Assembly: GCF_040954835.1 (NCBI RefSeq)
Contig: NC_090706.1
Coordinates: 41,053,148 to 41,117,147 of the forward strand
Direction of reading: 5' to 3'
Source: Lepisosteus oculatus
Lineage: Eukaryota > Chordata > Actinopteri > Semionotiformes > Lepisosteidae
Length of the DNA stretch: 64,000 nt
Part shown: one piece after another, positions 31,176 through 57,300 of the stretch
How the letters are laid out: the number at the start of each line of letters is the position of its first letter
Numbering within the stretch: position 1 is the stretch's first letter
The notes under the pieces: generated by a model
Databases searched by the model: none
What the model was told of the DNA's origin: nothing
The model's input: only the letters and a program-made list of their open reading frames with translations
Translations under genes and position numbers: made by a program

Positions 31176-31865
31176 CCCCTCCGTGGGTGTTGGGAAGGGG
31201 GGGGGGGAGTGGGGATCCTGTACAAATTTAATTTTCTACTTCAACATGGAGACTTTGGAGCTGCAATAACAGATTAGTTGGTTTGCTTTCTGGACGTGGA
31301 GATCGGGGTTGTCAAATCACTGAAATGTTATTTCCAGGTTGGTAGACGGTCTAGACAGAAACAGCCCCTGGGATGTCGCTCTCAGACCTGTGTGTATGAT
31401 TTTTGATTTCCTTCTCTTCTCTTCCGTTTGTATGTACTTTTTAAGTTGCTGTAGAGAATTTTCTCCGTAAACAGAAAGGCCAGAGGCCTGAACTAGGGTC
31501 TAGAGTGAGCGCAATTTGAGAAGCTGTTCCTTATGTTGTTTTTTTGAATGCATGAACCAACATGCTTTTGTAAATATGATGAAGATATGACTGCTGTTTT
31601 CAGTTCTGAAGCTGCAAGGATTTCCAGCCATTTCCATTTTCCTGAGGTCTAAGACCTTGCATTGGTGTGAACCTGGGTTTTTATATTGTCGAAGAGCATG
31701 TTTGAGTTGCTTTTTTTAAAATTAGTGGAAGTTACCTTACAACGCAATACAAAGCAACATTTTAAACCTTTTCTTTTGTGATGGAAGTACGATTCTATTG
31801 CATTGTGATCCTTTGTTTGTGATTCTGTATTGCGCAGAATAAATAAACTTGTTACACTGTGGTTA
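31176..31865 (+). other. hnrnph1 3' UTR with poly(A) signals
   Basis: Starts after the TAA at 31173-31175. A G-run cluster (GGG, GGG and a 11-12 G run, then GGGG) occupies 31184-31214. Overlapping AATAAA signals lie at 31838-31843 and 31842-31847, followed by a GT-rich segment (GAGTGTTGTTTTTTTG at 31875-31890), a standard downstream element. Confidence 0.8.
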
Positions 31866-31959
31866 ACTTGGACTGAGTGTTGTTTTTTTGAGAGTTGGCA
31901 CGGGCAGCTGTGTTTTAAATGCATCACCACTACAAATAGAAGTTCACACTGTATTACAT

Positions 31960-33788
31960 AAAGGCATTTATTAAATCCTGAACAGGTTGCTGAACAAACA
32001 TGATATAAAACATCTAGATACAAAAGTAGTCAAAGCATGCCTAACATTTGAGAAGATGGCTTAAATTAGTCTTACGACTATTCTCAACAAGCCTGCTACA
32101 GCTATCCATTAAAAAGCTTGCAACTGATATGTGTAATTTACATAATAGACAATTTAGATTGAAAAGGAAAGGTTTCCCCTTAATCCCTGGATCAATATAT
32201 AATTTCTCACTTAAAGCAGCTCAATTGGGGTTTATGGTTGGGTAAAGTTGCAGAAAAATTTATCTACTTGGTGAAAGCTGCAATGGCATAAGACTGACAT
32301 TAATAAAATTCAGAAATTAGATTTCTGCTCCCTTTTGTACTATTGGAAAACTAGCATAGACTAAAATGCATTTCTGCTGATTTTGCAGATTTCATATGGC
32401 TGTACTATGACAGTTTAAAATTACAAGCATCAATTTAATTAGTTAAGCATAGTCTGGAGCACTTTAAAAGTAGCTTGATCGGGAACATTACCTGAACTTT
32501 AAAAGCGTTTTTTTGTCGAGGTTTCTGTAGTTCCAAAGTAGAAAAGGAGGAAGCCCTTGCAATCGATGGGGTAAAACAAAAATACATCCAGTACTTATGT
32601 TGGACGATGAACCCAGAGCTGAATGAATTTCAGAATTGGACTGACTTTCTAATTTTTTTTAAAGTCCTGCAGGAACTTTTATTATAGGTTTGCACTTGTA
32701 AAACCTTAGCAAGCTGGGTGACAGCACTTCTGATTATCAGAGTAGAACCATCAGTTTCTGATCTGCAACCCACTCTCCAAAGAGCCAGTAGGTGGAATGA
32801 GGATGTAGAGCTACTGTACTATTATGCTGTAACAGGAAACTCAGGCATCCGGTGCTGAATGAGATCTGAAGGAGGTCGAGGACATGACTCACCTACACGG
32901 CAATACCTGGTTCTCTACAGTCTCTAATGTCCCAAGTTTCTTTTGGTTCACTTGTGAGTGTCTTTTTACCCACTTCGAGAGATCTCATTCAGGAACAGGC
33001 TCCTTCTCTATCTCCCCACTCATTCCACCACCTGTTTTAAACCTCAACTCCCGCCACCAGATTAAATCAAAAAGAAACTTAAAATGGATTTAGTCAATTG
33101 TGTTCTAAATTGTCAAAGCACAAACATTACGAACTCAAAAGTTTATACTTATGTAAATTTGTCTTGTAATGCAACCTAGATTACAATAGCAGTTTCAGTT
33201 GGACTCAGTTGGGTATTTGCTAATTAGTCTGAGCCTCACCCTAGCTCGGCAGCTCAATCCAGACTCCCACAGACCTTCACCTACAAGCTTTCTGAAGCTG
33301 AAAGGGGTCAGTTTTCTTTCGCAGAATTATATTAGACTCCGCCTTATACATCAACAGAAACCAGATCACTGAGAGGCTGCTCCTGTAGTTCTACAGCTCA
33401 GTTTTCAAATATGAAACAAAATATTTAAAAGCCGTGTTTTATGATACAGATTATTTTTTAAGTGAAGGCACAGTAACTGCATAAGTGATAAGAATATTTA
33501 ACAGTCAGATTCCCAAGTAAATGACATTCAGAATGCACACTATGATGTTTAAGTGCAGTGTGTGGCAGGAAAAACCTAAATAAAAAGCAAGGTGCAAATG
33601 AAACTGGCGACTGCTCATCAGAAGTCAAATACTGTAAACTTCTGTACTTTAGTCGTTAGACAAAGTACATCTACCTACTTAAGCTCATATTGTTAGTTCT
33701 CCCAATTGTAATCAAGAGGTATAAACCACATGTTCTTGAGATTCCTGTACAAGAAACACAGAGGGGATGTGCACAGGTGCCGCGGCGG
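31960..33788 (-). other. rufy1 3' UTR (probable extent)
   Basis: AT-rich DNA downstream of the rufy1 stop codon on the minus strand. Minus-strand AATAAA signals lie at 32678-32683 and 31967-31972. If the distal one is used, the rufy1 transcript ends within about 120 bases of the hnrnph1 poly(A) signal. There is no coding potential and no recognised repeat. Confidence 0.5.
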
Positions 33789-47953
<14,165 letters not shown>

Positions 47954-49950
47954 CTTCAAAACATGTGACGCCAGGCCGAAGCAAACGAGCTAAGGGGAGG
48001 GCAGCGAGCAGACCTGAGCAATCGAACCCCGCTGGCTCGTCAGCTGGGGCTGATCCGTGGTCTCGAGAGCTCCGAATTCTGGCTCGCGCTCTGTCGGGTG
48101 GGAGCAACTCTCGCGCCTCCGTCTTGGTGGTGGTGGGGGGGGGGGGTTCACACACACGTCACACACACGTCACAAGGTGCAAAAGCACAGATCAATCATC
48201 TAATAAACTCATAATAATTCCTGGGGAGGACACAGCCAACAAGATACAAGACACACAGAAAAAAAAACGTCATGTCAAGACATATCGTATGACACAGAGA
48301 CAATAGGTATGGCAAATGTTAAAGCGCGCATTAAAAAAAGAGAAATAAATTGGGATGTTAAATGAATAAACAAAGATTGCACGAGAAAGTCACCCATGAA
48401 GCTATATACTGATCCGAACGGCACAGTTTCAATTTAACACGCAACACAGAAAGTGGGATTAACGACATGTTCCTAATATGCAGAGGTCACTGTGGCTGTG
48501 GACATGATTAGGGTATTAGACAAGATTCAGAGAATGCATAGCGACACGGCAACTTAGGTTAAAAATAAAAAGTTAATGGTCAATGACAGCACGTTAGCAA
48601 AAACCAAAGACCCCAGGAAAGAGGGCTGAAATAATGGACCTGCTTTAAGACTTGATTCCAGCTGAGAATATTGATGATTGTCTAATAATAGCGGTGTAGA
48701 GTTCCAGATTCACCGGCTCTGTACTGTGACCTGTCGCCTCCAGGAGAGGCTCTGTGTTTCTGATGCAAGGTTATTTCCAGTCTGTTGATTGGAACAAGGA
48801 AACATATCAGGTAAAGACGGTCCACTAGGCCGCGCAAGAGGACTAAAAATGTCATTAATTTACGCATTAGAGCTGCCCCCTTCTGCCCCGTTATTTTTCT
48901 TATATTTAAATAAAATAATTATAAGTGCTTCTGAATATAAGAGTAATCATAATGTGTAAGAACTGTAACAGTAATCATAATGTGTAAGAATCATAGCGTG
49001 TGTTTCTTATTTAAATTAATCGATAGATACACGTCAATTTGATGTAGACGTCCCGTCACGCTCCGTGCTCTAACATTAAATACAAGCTGGGAAATTATTC
49101 GACGGTGGGAAACCCGCTTCCCGCCACACGGTGGCGCTGTCGGCGCGCCCGCCGCTGCGCGCGTCCCTGGGCGGAAACGTGGTCGGGACGAAGCGCACGT
49201 GGGTGGCCCAAGCGCCTGCTTTGCCGCTGTCCCGGGACAGCCGGGCCTTTGCGAAGCTGCTGTGACGTCGAGGACACGGCTTCTGCTTTGCACTTGTCCC
49301 CGACTGAGCGTGTGCGCCCCTGTCTACACGCACCCTGAATTCTGCCCCACAGGAGGCTCGCTGGGAAAGCAGGCTGAAGGCAGCAATCACAGTTTACTCA
49401 TCAAATGCACAACCATACAGCGTGCAGCAGTAGTGTCTTCAAGCCGGCTCCTCGGTGCAAAGACCTGAGCTCTAAACACGCTGCTGTCGGCTGCCCTTAA
49501 ACTCGGGGAACCTGGCGCCCACGGGTCATCCTCTTCTTGTTCAATTCGCAGCGATGGAAGGGATTGGTCTTCCCGAGTTTTAGTCATCTTTCAGTGCTCT
49601 TAGTGTTAAGGGGGGAGATAAACTCGTTTCCTATTTTCTTTAAGAGTCTGTTCCCGATATTCACATTTATAAGCGTCCGCACCCTCTGCGAACACAGACG
49701 AGTCGAGGGAAGAATAAACCCTCTTACACGTTGCATCATAATCACAGACTCTGCTTCGTTACCTTTTGACCTTTTCAAATTATATTTCATGCAAATCGTT
49801 TAAAAATGATCTGACATTCCCAAGGCTCACCATGAACTGTGGGTCTGTGTTTTGCCAAAGCTAACAACACCAGTGTGTGTTCTTCCGGAAAGGAGTGGAG
49901 TGGAGGTGGGCGTGCTCTCGCTATAAATGCGGGCGAGAGCGCCTCTTGGC
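47954..49950. promoter_or_regulatory. Divergent intergenic region, rufy1 promoter to hbegf promoter
   Basis: The rufy1 upstream region is CpG-rich at 47.95-48.12 kb. Next come a G run near 48134-48147 and a short duplicated CACACACGTCA motif at about 48150-48172. The interval 48.2-49.0 kb is AT-rich with nothing recognised. A CpG-rich island at 49.1-49.34 kb holds a CTCF-like CCACACGGTGGCGCTG at 49124-49139 and a CRE-like TGACGTCG near 49263. The remainder leads into the hbegf core promoter. Function is inferred from motifs only. Confidence 0.4.
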
Positions 49951-50102
49951 CAGTCAGTCAGGCTGGGAGAGCGACTCGGTATCTGTGCGAGAGGACTTGC
50001 GGGAAGGAGCGGCGCTTGGAATCAGACGGGACTTTAGGAGCTAAAAGCAGGTTACCGACGGAGACGCAGTCGCGTTTTTGGATTACTACCGAGTCTGAAG
50101 AC
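49890..50102 (+). promoter_or_regulatory. hbegf TATA promoter and 5' UTR
   Basis: A consensus TATA box (TATAAA, 49922-49927) sits about 175 bases before the ATG at 50103, with a KLF/Sp1-like GGTGGGCGTG just upstream at 49906-49915. The predicted start is about 49950-49955. A TATA promoter fits an inducible, immediate-early-type gene. Confidence 0.7.
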
Positions 50103-53100
50103 ATGAAGGTTCTCGCTGCGACAATCTTGGGGCTCTTCTGCGTGGGTAAGTCACCCCAACAAGTTCTCCACTTGGGTTGGTGCTGGGGCGCTTTTCTTCA
50201 TCGCCTCTTCCTTGACTTGTGTGCCTGTAATGAGCAGCTCCCTCCCGTGTTCCACAGTGACTTAGATGGAGAAAGAGAGTACCCTGCACGGGGCTTGGGT
50301 TAGGCACAATGCTCTATTCCGAGAGTGAAATATCACCTCCCAGACGCAAACGCACTCTCGACGCTTGTTAAAACCTACTCTTTTTTTTTCCCCCACGTCT
50401 GCCGGGATAAGAAGAACACGCATTCGATCGAGAGCAAATTCAGCAGTGTAAACGTGGGTACAGGCTTGTGAGAGTAGCCGGGTTTCCGTGAATAACCGCC
50501 TGCCTGTACGGGGTTCTGGTGGCTGTTCCGCGGCGGGGCTGTAACGCACAGTGTGGTAGCCGTGGTCGCCGTCACGCCTGGGCTGTTGCGTCGCGCAGGT
50601 GCGCTCGCCGAGCCCGGAGTCTGAACCCCTCTTCTCCCCGCAGTTCTGTCCAGCTCGGTCAGAGGCGCCACCATCGCAAGATACGACGGCGAGAGAACGG
50701 CGGAACCCGAAAGCCTGGATCGTGGAGACCCGCTGGGCGGCGGGAAGGACGGAGAGGGCGACCTGGGCGACTACAGGAGCTCGGAGGCTGAGGAGTACGA
50801 CGAGGAGTACGAGTCGGGAGACGGCGAGGTCGGGTTCCCCAGGGGTAAGCATACCGAGCAAGGGCCGCTCAATACCGGCGTGGGGGGCAGTCTCTCCCTT
50901 CCACCTGCACGTTAATGAAGGGGGGGAGCAAAAACACGCTTTCAGGTGAAATGAGTGTTATTGAGAATCGTCACTGTTGCGGAGGTAGAGGCTCCTGGTC
51001 CTAGTCGCAAAACTCTTTTCAGTTCCCCAGAGCTGTAAGCGATAGGGCGTCTCAAGTTATTTAATGGATCATCATCTGTTTTTTTTTCCTTCAATATACG
51101 GGGGGTATTCTGTAGTAGTAAACTAGTCCCCATACAGACGTCCGGCTTGCGCGATTAGGAAGTCCTGCGGGGTAAAGGTGGTTTGGCGCTCAATCGAAAG
51201 ACATCCGTAATGGTTTTCGGTGGATTGATGTTGGCGTTTCTGGCACGGTGCTCTTCCCTCACAGTCGAGTCTCTCAGTCTCCCGGTTTCGTGAAAAATTC
51301 GCCTGCCCTGAAACAATACTGAAGTGCAGTTGCTGCTTTCATGTTCCAGGCAGATTATCGGGGTGCAGGAATCAAAACACGGGCATGTCGGATGACTGAG
51401 GGAGGCGAGGCCCCCGTGTTTCTAATAATAAACCTGGTTACATCTCTTCTGGCTCCTCAGAATGAGGAAGAGGTCAGGAAGAGCTGGTATAGAGCAGCTA
51501 CAGCCGCCTCTGACGGGAGAGGCTCTGAAATGTTTCAGCCGGTGGACACTGGGTCCATATGGCATGTTTACTAAAGGCTACGTGGGGAAGAGCCACAGAC
51601 CTAGACAAGAGGAGCTCGCAAAGGAATCAGTCAGGAGCAAAGTGTTGCAGATAAAGAGCGTGATTTTTCTCCCTGCGATGCCTTTCCGAGCGCAGGGAAA
51701 CTGCGCCGACTTCTAGGCGCCTGGAGTTCACTGTGAGCAAGTGAGATGCTGATGTGATCTCCCGAACGAAAAGAGAAGTTCGCGCCCCGATGTGCGAACG
51801 CAGTGGGAAGCGGAGCAGCCCGGGCCGCCCCAGGATCAGGGGACCCCCGCTCGCCTCTTACCGCCTGGCCCGCGTAGCGCCCCCAACCGCTGAGCGGTCC
51901 GCACTGGCTCGGCGGTCTCACTCAGAGCACTCTCTCTCTCTCCGCCCCGCAGTCGCCTTCTCCACCAAGCCCCGGGACCCCCCGGCGCGCTCGTCCCCGG
52001 AGCCGGGCCAGGCCCGGAAGGGCAAGGGCAAGAGGAAGGGGCAGGGCCGGAAGAGGAACCCCTGCCTGAAGAAGTACAAGGATTTCTGCATCCACGGGGT
52101 CTGCCAGTACATCCGGGACCTGAAGGCGCCCTCCTGCATGTGAGTGAGGCCGAGAGCTCTGTGGAACCCCCAGGGGGACAGGGGGGCCCCACTTTCCGTT
52201 CCTTACAGAACAGACAGGGGATGGACGCTGTGCTGGCATTGCGCCGATGAGCCGGCCGTGAAGGCCAAATGCAGAACAGGTGTGTGGAGAAGCGTAAGAG
52301 ACGCTTGTCCAGAGAACTGAGAACTGGCTCAACAGAACAAAGGAAGACAAGTTCGTTCTGATCACCAAAATTATAGTGTCTCATCTCAATAACAGTCCCC
52401 CTCCTGCCCCCCGTTAGGAGCGGGCGCTGTCCCCCCGTCCCCCCCGTTAGGAGCGGGCGCTGTCCCCCCGTCCCCCCAGTTAGGAGCGGGCGCTGTCCCC
52501 CCGTCCCCCCAGTTAGGAGCGGGCGCTGTCCCCCAGTCCCCCCAGTTAGGAGCGGGCGCTGTCCCCAGTCCCCTGCCGGCCTGCCCGTCCTCGTGCTCAC
52601 CAGCCTGTCTGTGCCCTGTCAGATGCCAGCCGGGCTACACGGGGGAGCGCTGCCACTTCTTCAGCCTGCCGGTGGTGACGGGGGGCGAGAGCTACAGCAG
52701 GAGCACCGCGCTGGCCGTGGTGGCGGTGGTGCTGTCGTCGCTGTGCCTGCTCGTGATCGGCATGCTGCTGGCGTTCAGGTCAGTGTCCCGCCTGGCTCTC
52801 CGCTGCTGCGCCGTATCCGGCCTGAGCCCCCAGCTGTGTCAGAACAGCGGTAGAGGAGTAACGGCTGGCTGGTGACTCCTCACCCGGGCGAGGACAGCGT
52901 GCCTGCAGTGGCTCAGATGGGTACCTACTAGTGCCACTGTACGTGCTGCCATTCGAACCTCTGTGCTTCATGGGAATTCAGGACAAAACCTTTGATCAAG
53001 GGTAGCTGCCGTTGGCTTTGTTTTGTAATGCTCAATTTGCTTTACGGAAAAGAGAGTTTTTGTTTTTTATTTTTCAAGACTGAATTCTGAAAAGCCCCCC

Positions 53101-53338
53101 CCCCCCAGAGCAAGACAGGACTCTGATTTGGTGATGAACAGGACAGTCAGGATTGTTCTGTAGCCTGTCTCTGGTCCTCTTTTTAAGAGGCGATGGCCTG
53201 TAATCTGCTGCCGTCTCCAGGTGATGATGGGGATATAAACCTCTCTGTTCTGTTCCTGCCTGCAGGTATCACAAAAGAGGAGCGTATGACGTAGAGAATG
53301 AAGAAAAGGTCAAGCTGGGAACGGCCACAAGCCACTGA
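50103..53338 (+). CDS. hbegf: Heparin-binding EGF-like growth factor, complete
   Basis: Membrane-anchored ligand of EGFR/ERBB4 that is shed to a soluble form. Five coding exons: 50103-50145, 50644-50844, 51953-52139, 52623-52778 and 53266-53338. They total 660 nt and 219 aa (human 208). The signal peptide is about residues 1-20. An acidic propeptide (about 21-85) contains EAEEYDEEYESGDGE. A Lys/Arg-rich heparin-binding stretch spans 103-116. The EGF domain has Cys 119, 127, 132, 143, 145 and 154 (x7, x4, x10, x1, x8 spacing). The juxtamembrane cleavage region is about 155-172. The transmembrane helix is about 173-195 (ALAVVAVVLSSLCLLVIGML). The cytoplasmic tail ends YDVENEEKVKLG. The intron within the EGF domain and the tail motif are family-typical. 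Confidence 0.96.
52405..52580. repeat. 33-bp tandem repeat, hbegf intron 3
   Basis: Five copies, with GTTAGGAGCGGGCGCTGTCC beginning at 52413, 52446, 52479, 52512 and 52545, separated by C runs (exact 33-bp period). It lies about 40 bases before the exon 4 acceptor at 52622. A 254-codon open frame on the opposite strand (51836-52600) comes from this repeat and is not a gene. Confidence 0.93.
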
Positions 53339-54375
53339 GTGACACTAGAGAAAGGTAAGGACTGCAGAGCTTCTGAAGATGGAGAATTTTGCTGTCGGCA
53401 GCAGTGAGCCCTGGCGTGTTCCAAGTTCTCACGCCTGCGTAATGCCCTGGTGTCTCACCTGAACCTGCTGCTCTGTGGCACGCAGGAGAGGAAATCACTG
53501 CAGATTGCAGGAGGGCCAGAAGTCAAGCTCTGCGGCTTTGTCTGAACAGTCATTTTTGATGTTGGGGAGGTAACGATCAGGGCTATTTTCGCCAGTCCAC
53601 AGCGGTGCTTGTTGATTTCCCAGCCTGCCTTGCTCTTGACTGCGGCGAGAGGAGACGGGTGTCGAACCCCCAGGAATGTGGGGGAGAGGCTGCTCTACCG
53701 GCACCTGGAGCCGGGCCTCTTCAGCTGACGGAGGGTGTTAACTGTTGGTCCCTTTCTTTCCACAAAGGGAGAACGAAGCTCTACCTCGGCTACAATACGA
53801 CCCCAAAGATGGAAGAGAGGCTGGAGGAGGAGCGTGCACAGGGGAGAACAGTCCTGCACCGGGCGGCGCACAGGACAGGAGGCGGATATCAGCTTGGGGA
53901 GGAGCTCCCGGGTGCTGGAGTGGGACTGGAATCCCGTGGATAAGTGAAGTGAATGGATGATGCATTGTGATGCATCGGCAAGACGCCGAAACACTCCGAC
54001 GTTAAGCACCTGTAGACTGTTAGAGGCAAAGAAAATGTGAGCTGAGCGTTGTCTGCATCCTTTGGGTGCTTTGCGCTGTGGTGTGGTCCTTCTGTATATT
54101 ACAGAAAACAGTTTGTCTTTTTTTACCGTACAGGACAATTATTTATATTATGCCTTTTAATTTATTTATTTAAAAGAGTAAAACCCTTTTTTAAAGTTTT
54201 ATTTATTGTAATTTTTATTGTTGGTTAGTGCCTTGTGCCTGATGTCCTCTCGCGTTTTATATGTATTTATTTTTTTTAATTGGCAGCGGCTTGTCCTTCC
54301 CGTTGTTCATGACTGTTTTTGTGTGCGTGTTTATTTAAACAAGGAGCAATAAATACAACTTTTCTCTTAGCGATG
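53339..54375 (+). other. hbegf 3' UTR, probable 3'-UTR intron, ARE and poly(A) signal
   Basis: A canonical donor GAAAG/GTAAGG follows the stop at 53354. A pyrimidine-rich acceptor CTTTCCACAAAG/GGAG lies at 53767, so the last exon (from 53768) is non-coding, as in mammalian HBEGF (established). The 3' UTR carries overlapping AUUUA motifs (ATTTATTTATTTA, 54160-54172) and an AATAAA at 54348-54353. The ARE suggests rapid mRNA decay. Open frames of up to 112 codons here are not genes. Confidence 0.7.
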
Positions 54376-57300
54376 CAAAAAAAGAAAATCTTGTCTTCCC
54401 TGAAGTCGCAGATCTGGGGGCTCGATTATTCACTCTGGCCGACGGAGCTGGTGATGTTGACCTCCTGCTGTCTAATTCTCATGACGGGTGGGAGAGGGCA
54501 CGTGGCCCCTGGGCGGGTCGCACTCTTGTGAGTTTTAGACCTATATAGACATATTTATTTTCATGACAGTCTTAGACTTCACCAGGTTCTCTTCATCTTT
54601 TAATAACTCGCCCCAAACTGAGGAGCATCAGATATCCTTGCTGAAATCTCTTTTGATTGAGGCATGATGTTTCCACTAACCTGTGTGGTCAGTGCCAAAC
54701 TCGCAATGTTTCTGACCATGTTTACTAAATGCTCAATTATTTAACCACCTCGTTTTAATTAGCGTCTTAATCATGCTGAATAAACTAGGGATTCACCTCA
54801 ATTCACCTACACCAATTCTTAATGACTTTTTTTTTTTCCCCAACTTCATGCACCAATGAAGTTGGTAAATATGAGCCCTTTTGAATATTTAAGAAAAGAC
54901 TGTCTGGTTTTAATTAAAACAAGTGTACCATGGAAAGAAATTGTAATTCTTTCTATCTATAATTATACTGGGGGTTCAAACATTTTCTCTGCACTGGGTT
55001 AAGGTAGATCCTCATCACAGGCTTATCATGGTAACAGAAGGATAAATAATGTTTTAAATGGGTTTCACTGTATCAAGGTTACTTTTTCATACACTAAACA
55101 AAATTAGATTTGTAGTTCATAGGAGGTTAAAAAATATTGTATTCTTGAACTGGCTCTGGTAAGTCTGTGTAGTGCACTCCCAGAAAAATCCAATGAAATT
55201 AAAAGCAACTTAAGTGTAAAAGACAATGTGTATATACTGTATGTGTAAGATAACGTCCTGTTAAATGCGATGCTGTGCTAACTGTATCCAATTGCAAGAT
55301 TACACATATTGCCATTTAATGTGAATTCAGAAATGTTATGCTCTTTTTAATACAAATGTCATTGCATTGAAGTTTTTTGTATGAGCAACAATTACAATTG
55401 TTCCTAACTGCAGCAGTAGAAATAAAAAAAAAGACGTCCTACTTTGTGGTGTTCTTTGATTGCCGATACCGTTGCCAGCTGTTGGTCATGAGCAGACGGA
55501 CGAAAAGGAGGAGCGATCGCTGAGCGCTGGGGGGCAAGTCCAGCTCCAGATGTTCTTCTCTGCCTGGAGTCTTGTCCTCCGAGTGAAAGGACACAAGTGG
55601 AGTGGTCAGTGCTCATGTCCAGGTGGGGGTGGAGTGGTCAGTGCTCACGTCCAGGTGGGGGTGGAGTGGTCAGTGCTCACGTCCAGTGGAGGTGGAGTGG
55701 TCAGTGCTCATGTCCAGTGGGGGTGGAGTGGTCAGTGCTCACGGCCAGGTGGGGGTGGAGTGGTCAGTGCTCACGTCCAGGTGGGGGTGGAGTGGTCAGT
55801 GCTCACGTCCAGTGGAGGTGGAGTGGTCAGTGCTCATGTCCAGTGGAGGTGGAGTGGTCAGTGCTCACGTCCAGGTGGGGGTGGAGTGGTCAGTGCTCAC
55901 GTCCAGGTGGGGGTGGAGTGGTCAGTGCTCACGTCCAGTGGAGGTGGAGTGGTCAGTGCTCACGTCCAGTGGAGGTGGAGTGGTCAGTGCTCACGTCCAG
56001 GTGGGGGTGGAGTGGTCAGTGCTCATGTCCAGTGGAGGTGGAGTGGTCAGTGCTCACGTCCAGGTGGGGGTGGAGTGGTCAGTGCTCATGTCCAGTGGAG
56101 GTGGAGTGGTCAGTGCTCACGTCCAGGTGGGGGTGGAGTGGTCAGTGCTCATGGCCAGGGGTGTGTGGAGTGGTCAGTGCTCATGTCCAGTGGAGGTGGA
56201 GTGGTCAGTGCTCACGTCCAGGTGGGGGTGGAGTGGTCAGTGCTCATGTCCAGTGGAGGTGGAGTGGTCAGTGCTCACGTCCAGGTGGGGGTGGAGTGGT
56301 CAGTGCTCATGGCCAGGGGTGTGTGGAGTGGTCAGTGCTCATGTCCAGTGGAGGTGGAGTGGTCAGTGCTCACGTCCAGGTGGGGGTGGAGTGGTCAGTG
56401 CTCATGTCCAGTGGAGGTGGAGTGGTCAGTGCTCACGTCCAGGTGGGGGTGGAGTGGTCAGTGCTCATGGCCAGGTGGGGGTGGAGTGGTCAGTGCTCAT
56501 GTCCAGTGGAGGTGGAGTGGTCAGTGCTCACGTCCAGGTGGGGGTGGAGTGGTCAGTGCTCATGGCCAGGGGTGTGTGGAGTGGTCAGTGCTCATGTCCA
56601 GTGGAGGTGGAGTGGTCAGTGCTCACGTCCAGGTGGGGGTGGAGTGGTCAGTGCTCATGTCCAGTGGAGGTGGAGTGGTCAGTGCTCACGTCCAGGTGGG
56701 GGTGGAGTGGTCAGTGCTCATGGCCAGGGGTGTGTGGAATGGTCAGTGCTCATGAGCATGGGGAAGCAGACTGTGGGGCTCTGGGCTTAGGCAGGTCTCT
56801 GGATCCAACTGCTCTGACAGGTTTCCTGAAATGGCTGGCCAGTCCAGTTTCCCCAATGTAAATGGCTGGGTACTTTCTGCATGAAATGCAGTAAAGGAGA
56901 TTGCTGGAGTGAAATACTAAGACATTGTATATAAACTCAGCAAATTATTGCAAAACCGTGTTGAACATAAGGGAGCGGTTGGTAGGATCAGGCTGGTCCT
57001 CGCCCGGCTTGTGTAACGCCACAAAACGGTCCTTTTGTAATCCAGTTGCTGTGAAGCCTTTCCCAATTCTCTGATGCAAAACACAGCTTCCTTCACTTCC
57101 AGCCACACAGCTTCAATGTGAATTCAACCTGACGACGACAGGAGAATTCACATTTCACTCATGCAAGTGAGTCTGCAGACAGGACCAGCTCATGGTCTCA
57201 GAAGCAGCAGGAATAAACCAAACAGTCCCAGGATGCTCTGTGGTTGAATTCTGCACTGAGCATGAGCGCAGCTGTCAGGAAGGACTCTTGAGATGGCCTG

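Noticed and set aside
47954-47959. Upstream in-frame TTG as a start for rufy1
   Set aside because: A non-ATG start is not needed; ATG at 47953 gives a protein matching family length and N terminus.
51836-52600. 254-codon minus-strand open frame
   Set aside because: Antisense to hbegf exon 3 and to the 33-bp repeat (GGQRPLLTGGT units).
55460-56861. Three overlapping forward open frames of about 400-430 codons
   Set aside because: They arise from the stop-free 31/32-bp minisatellite read in every frame. The repeated protein text (VEWSVL...) differs only by frame, and there is no start context or domain.
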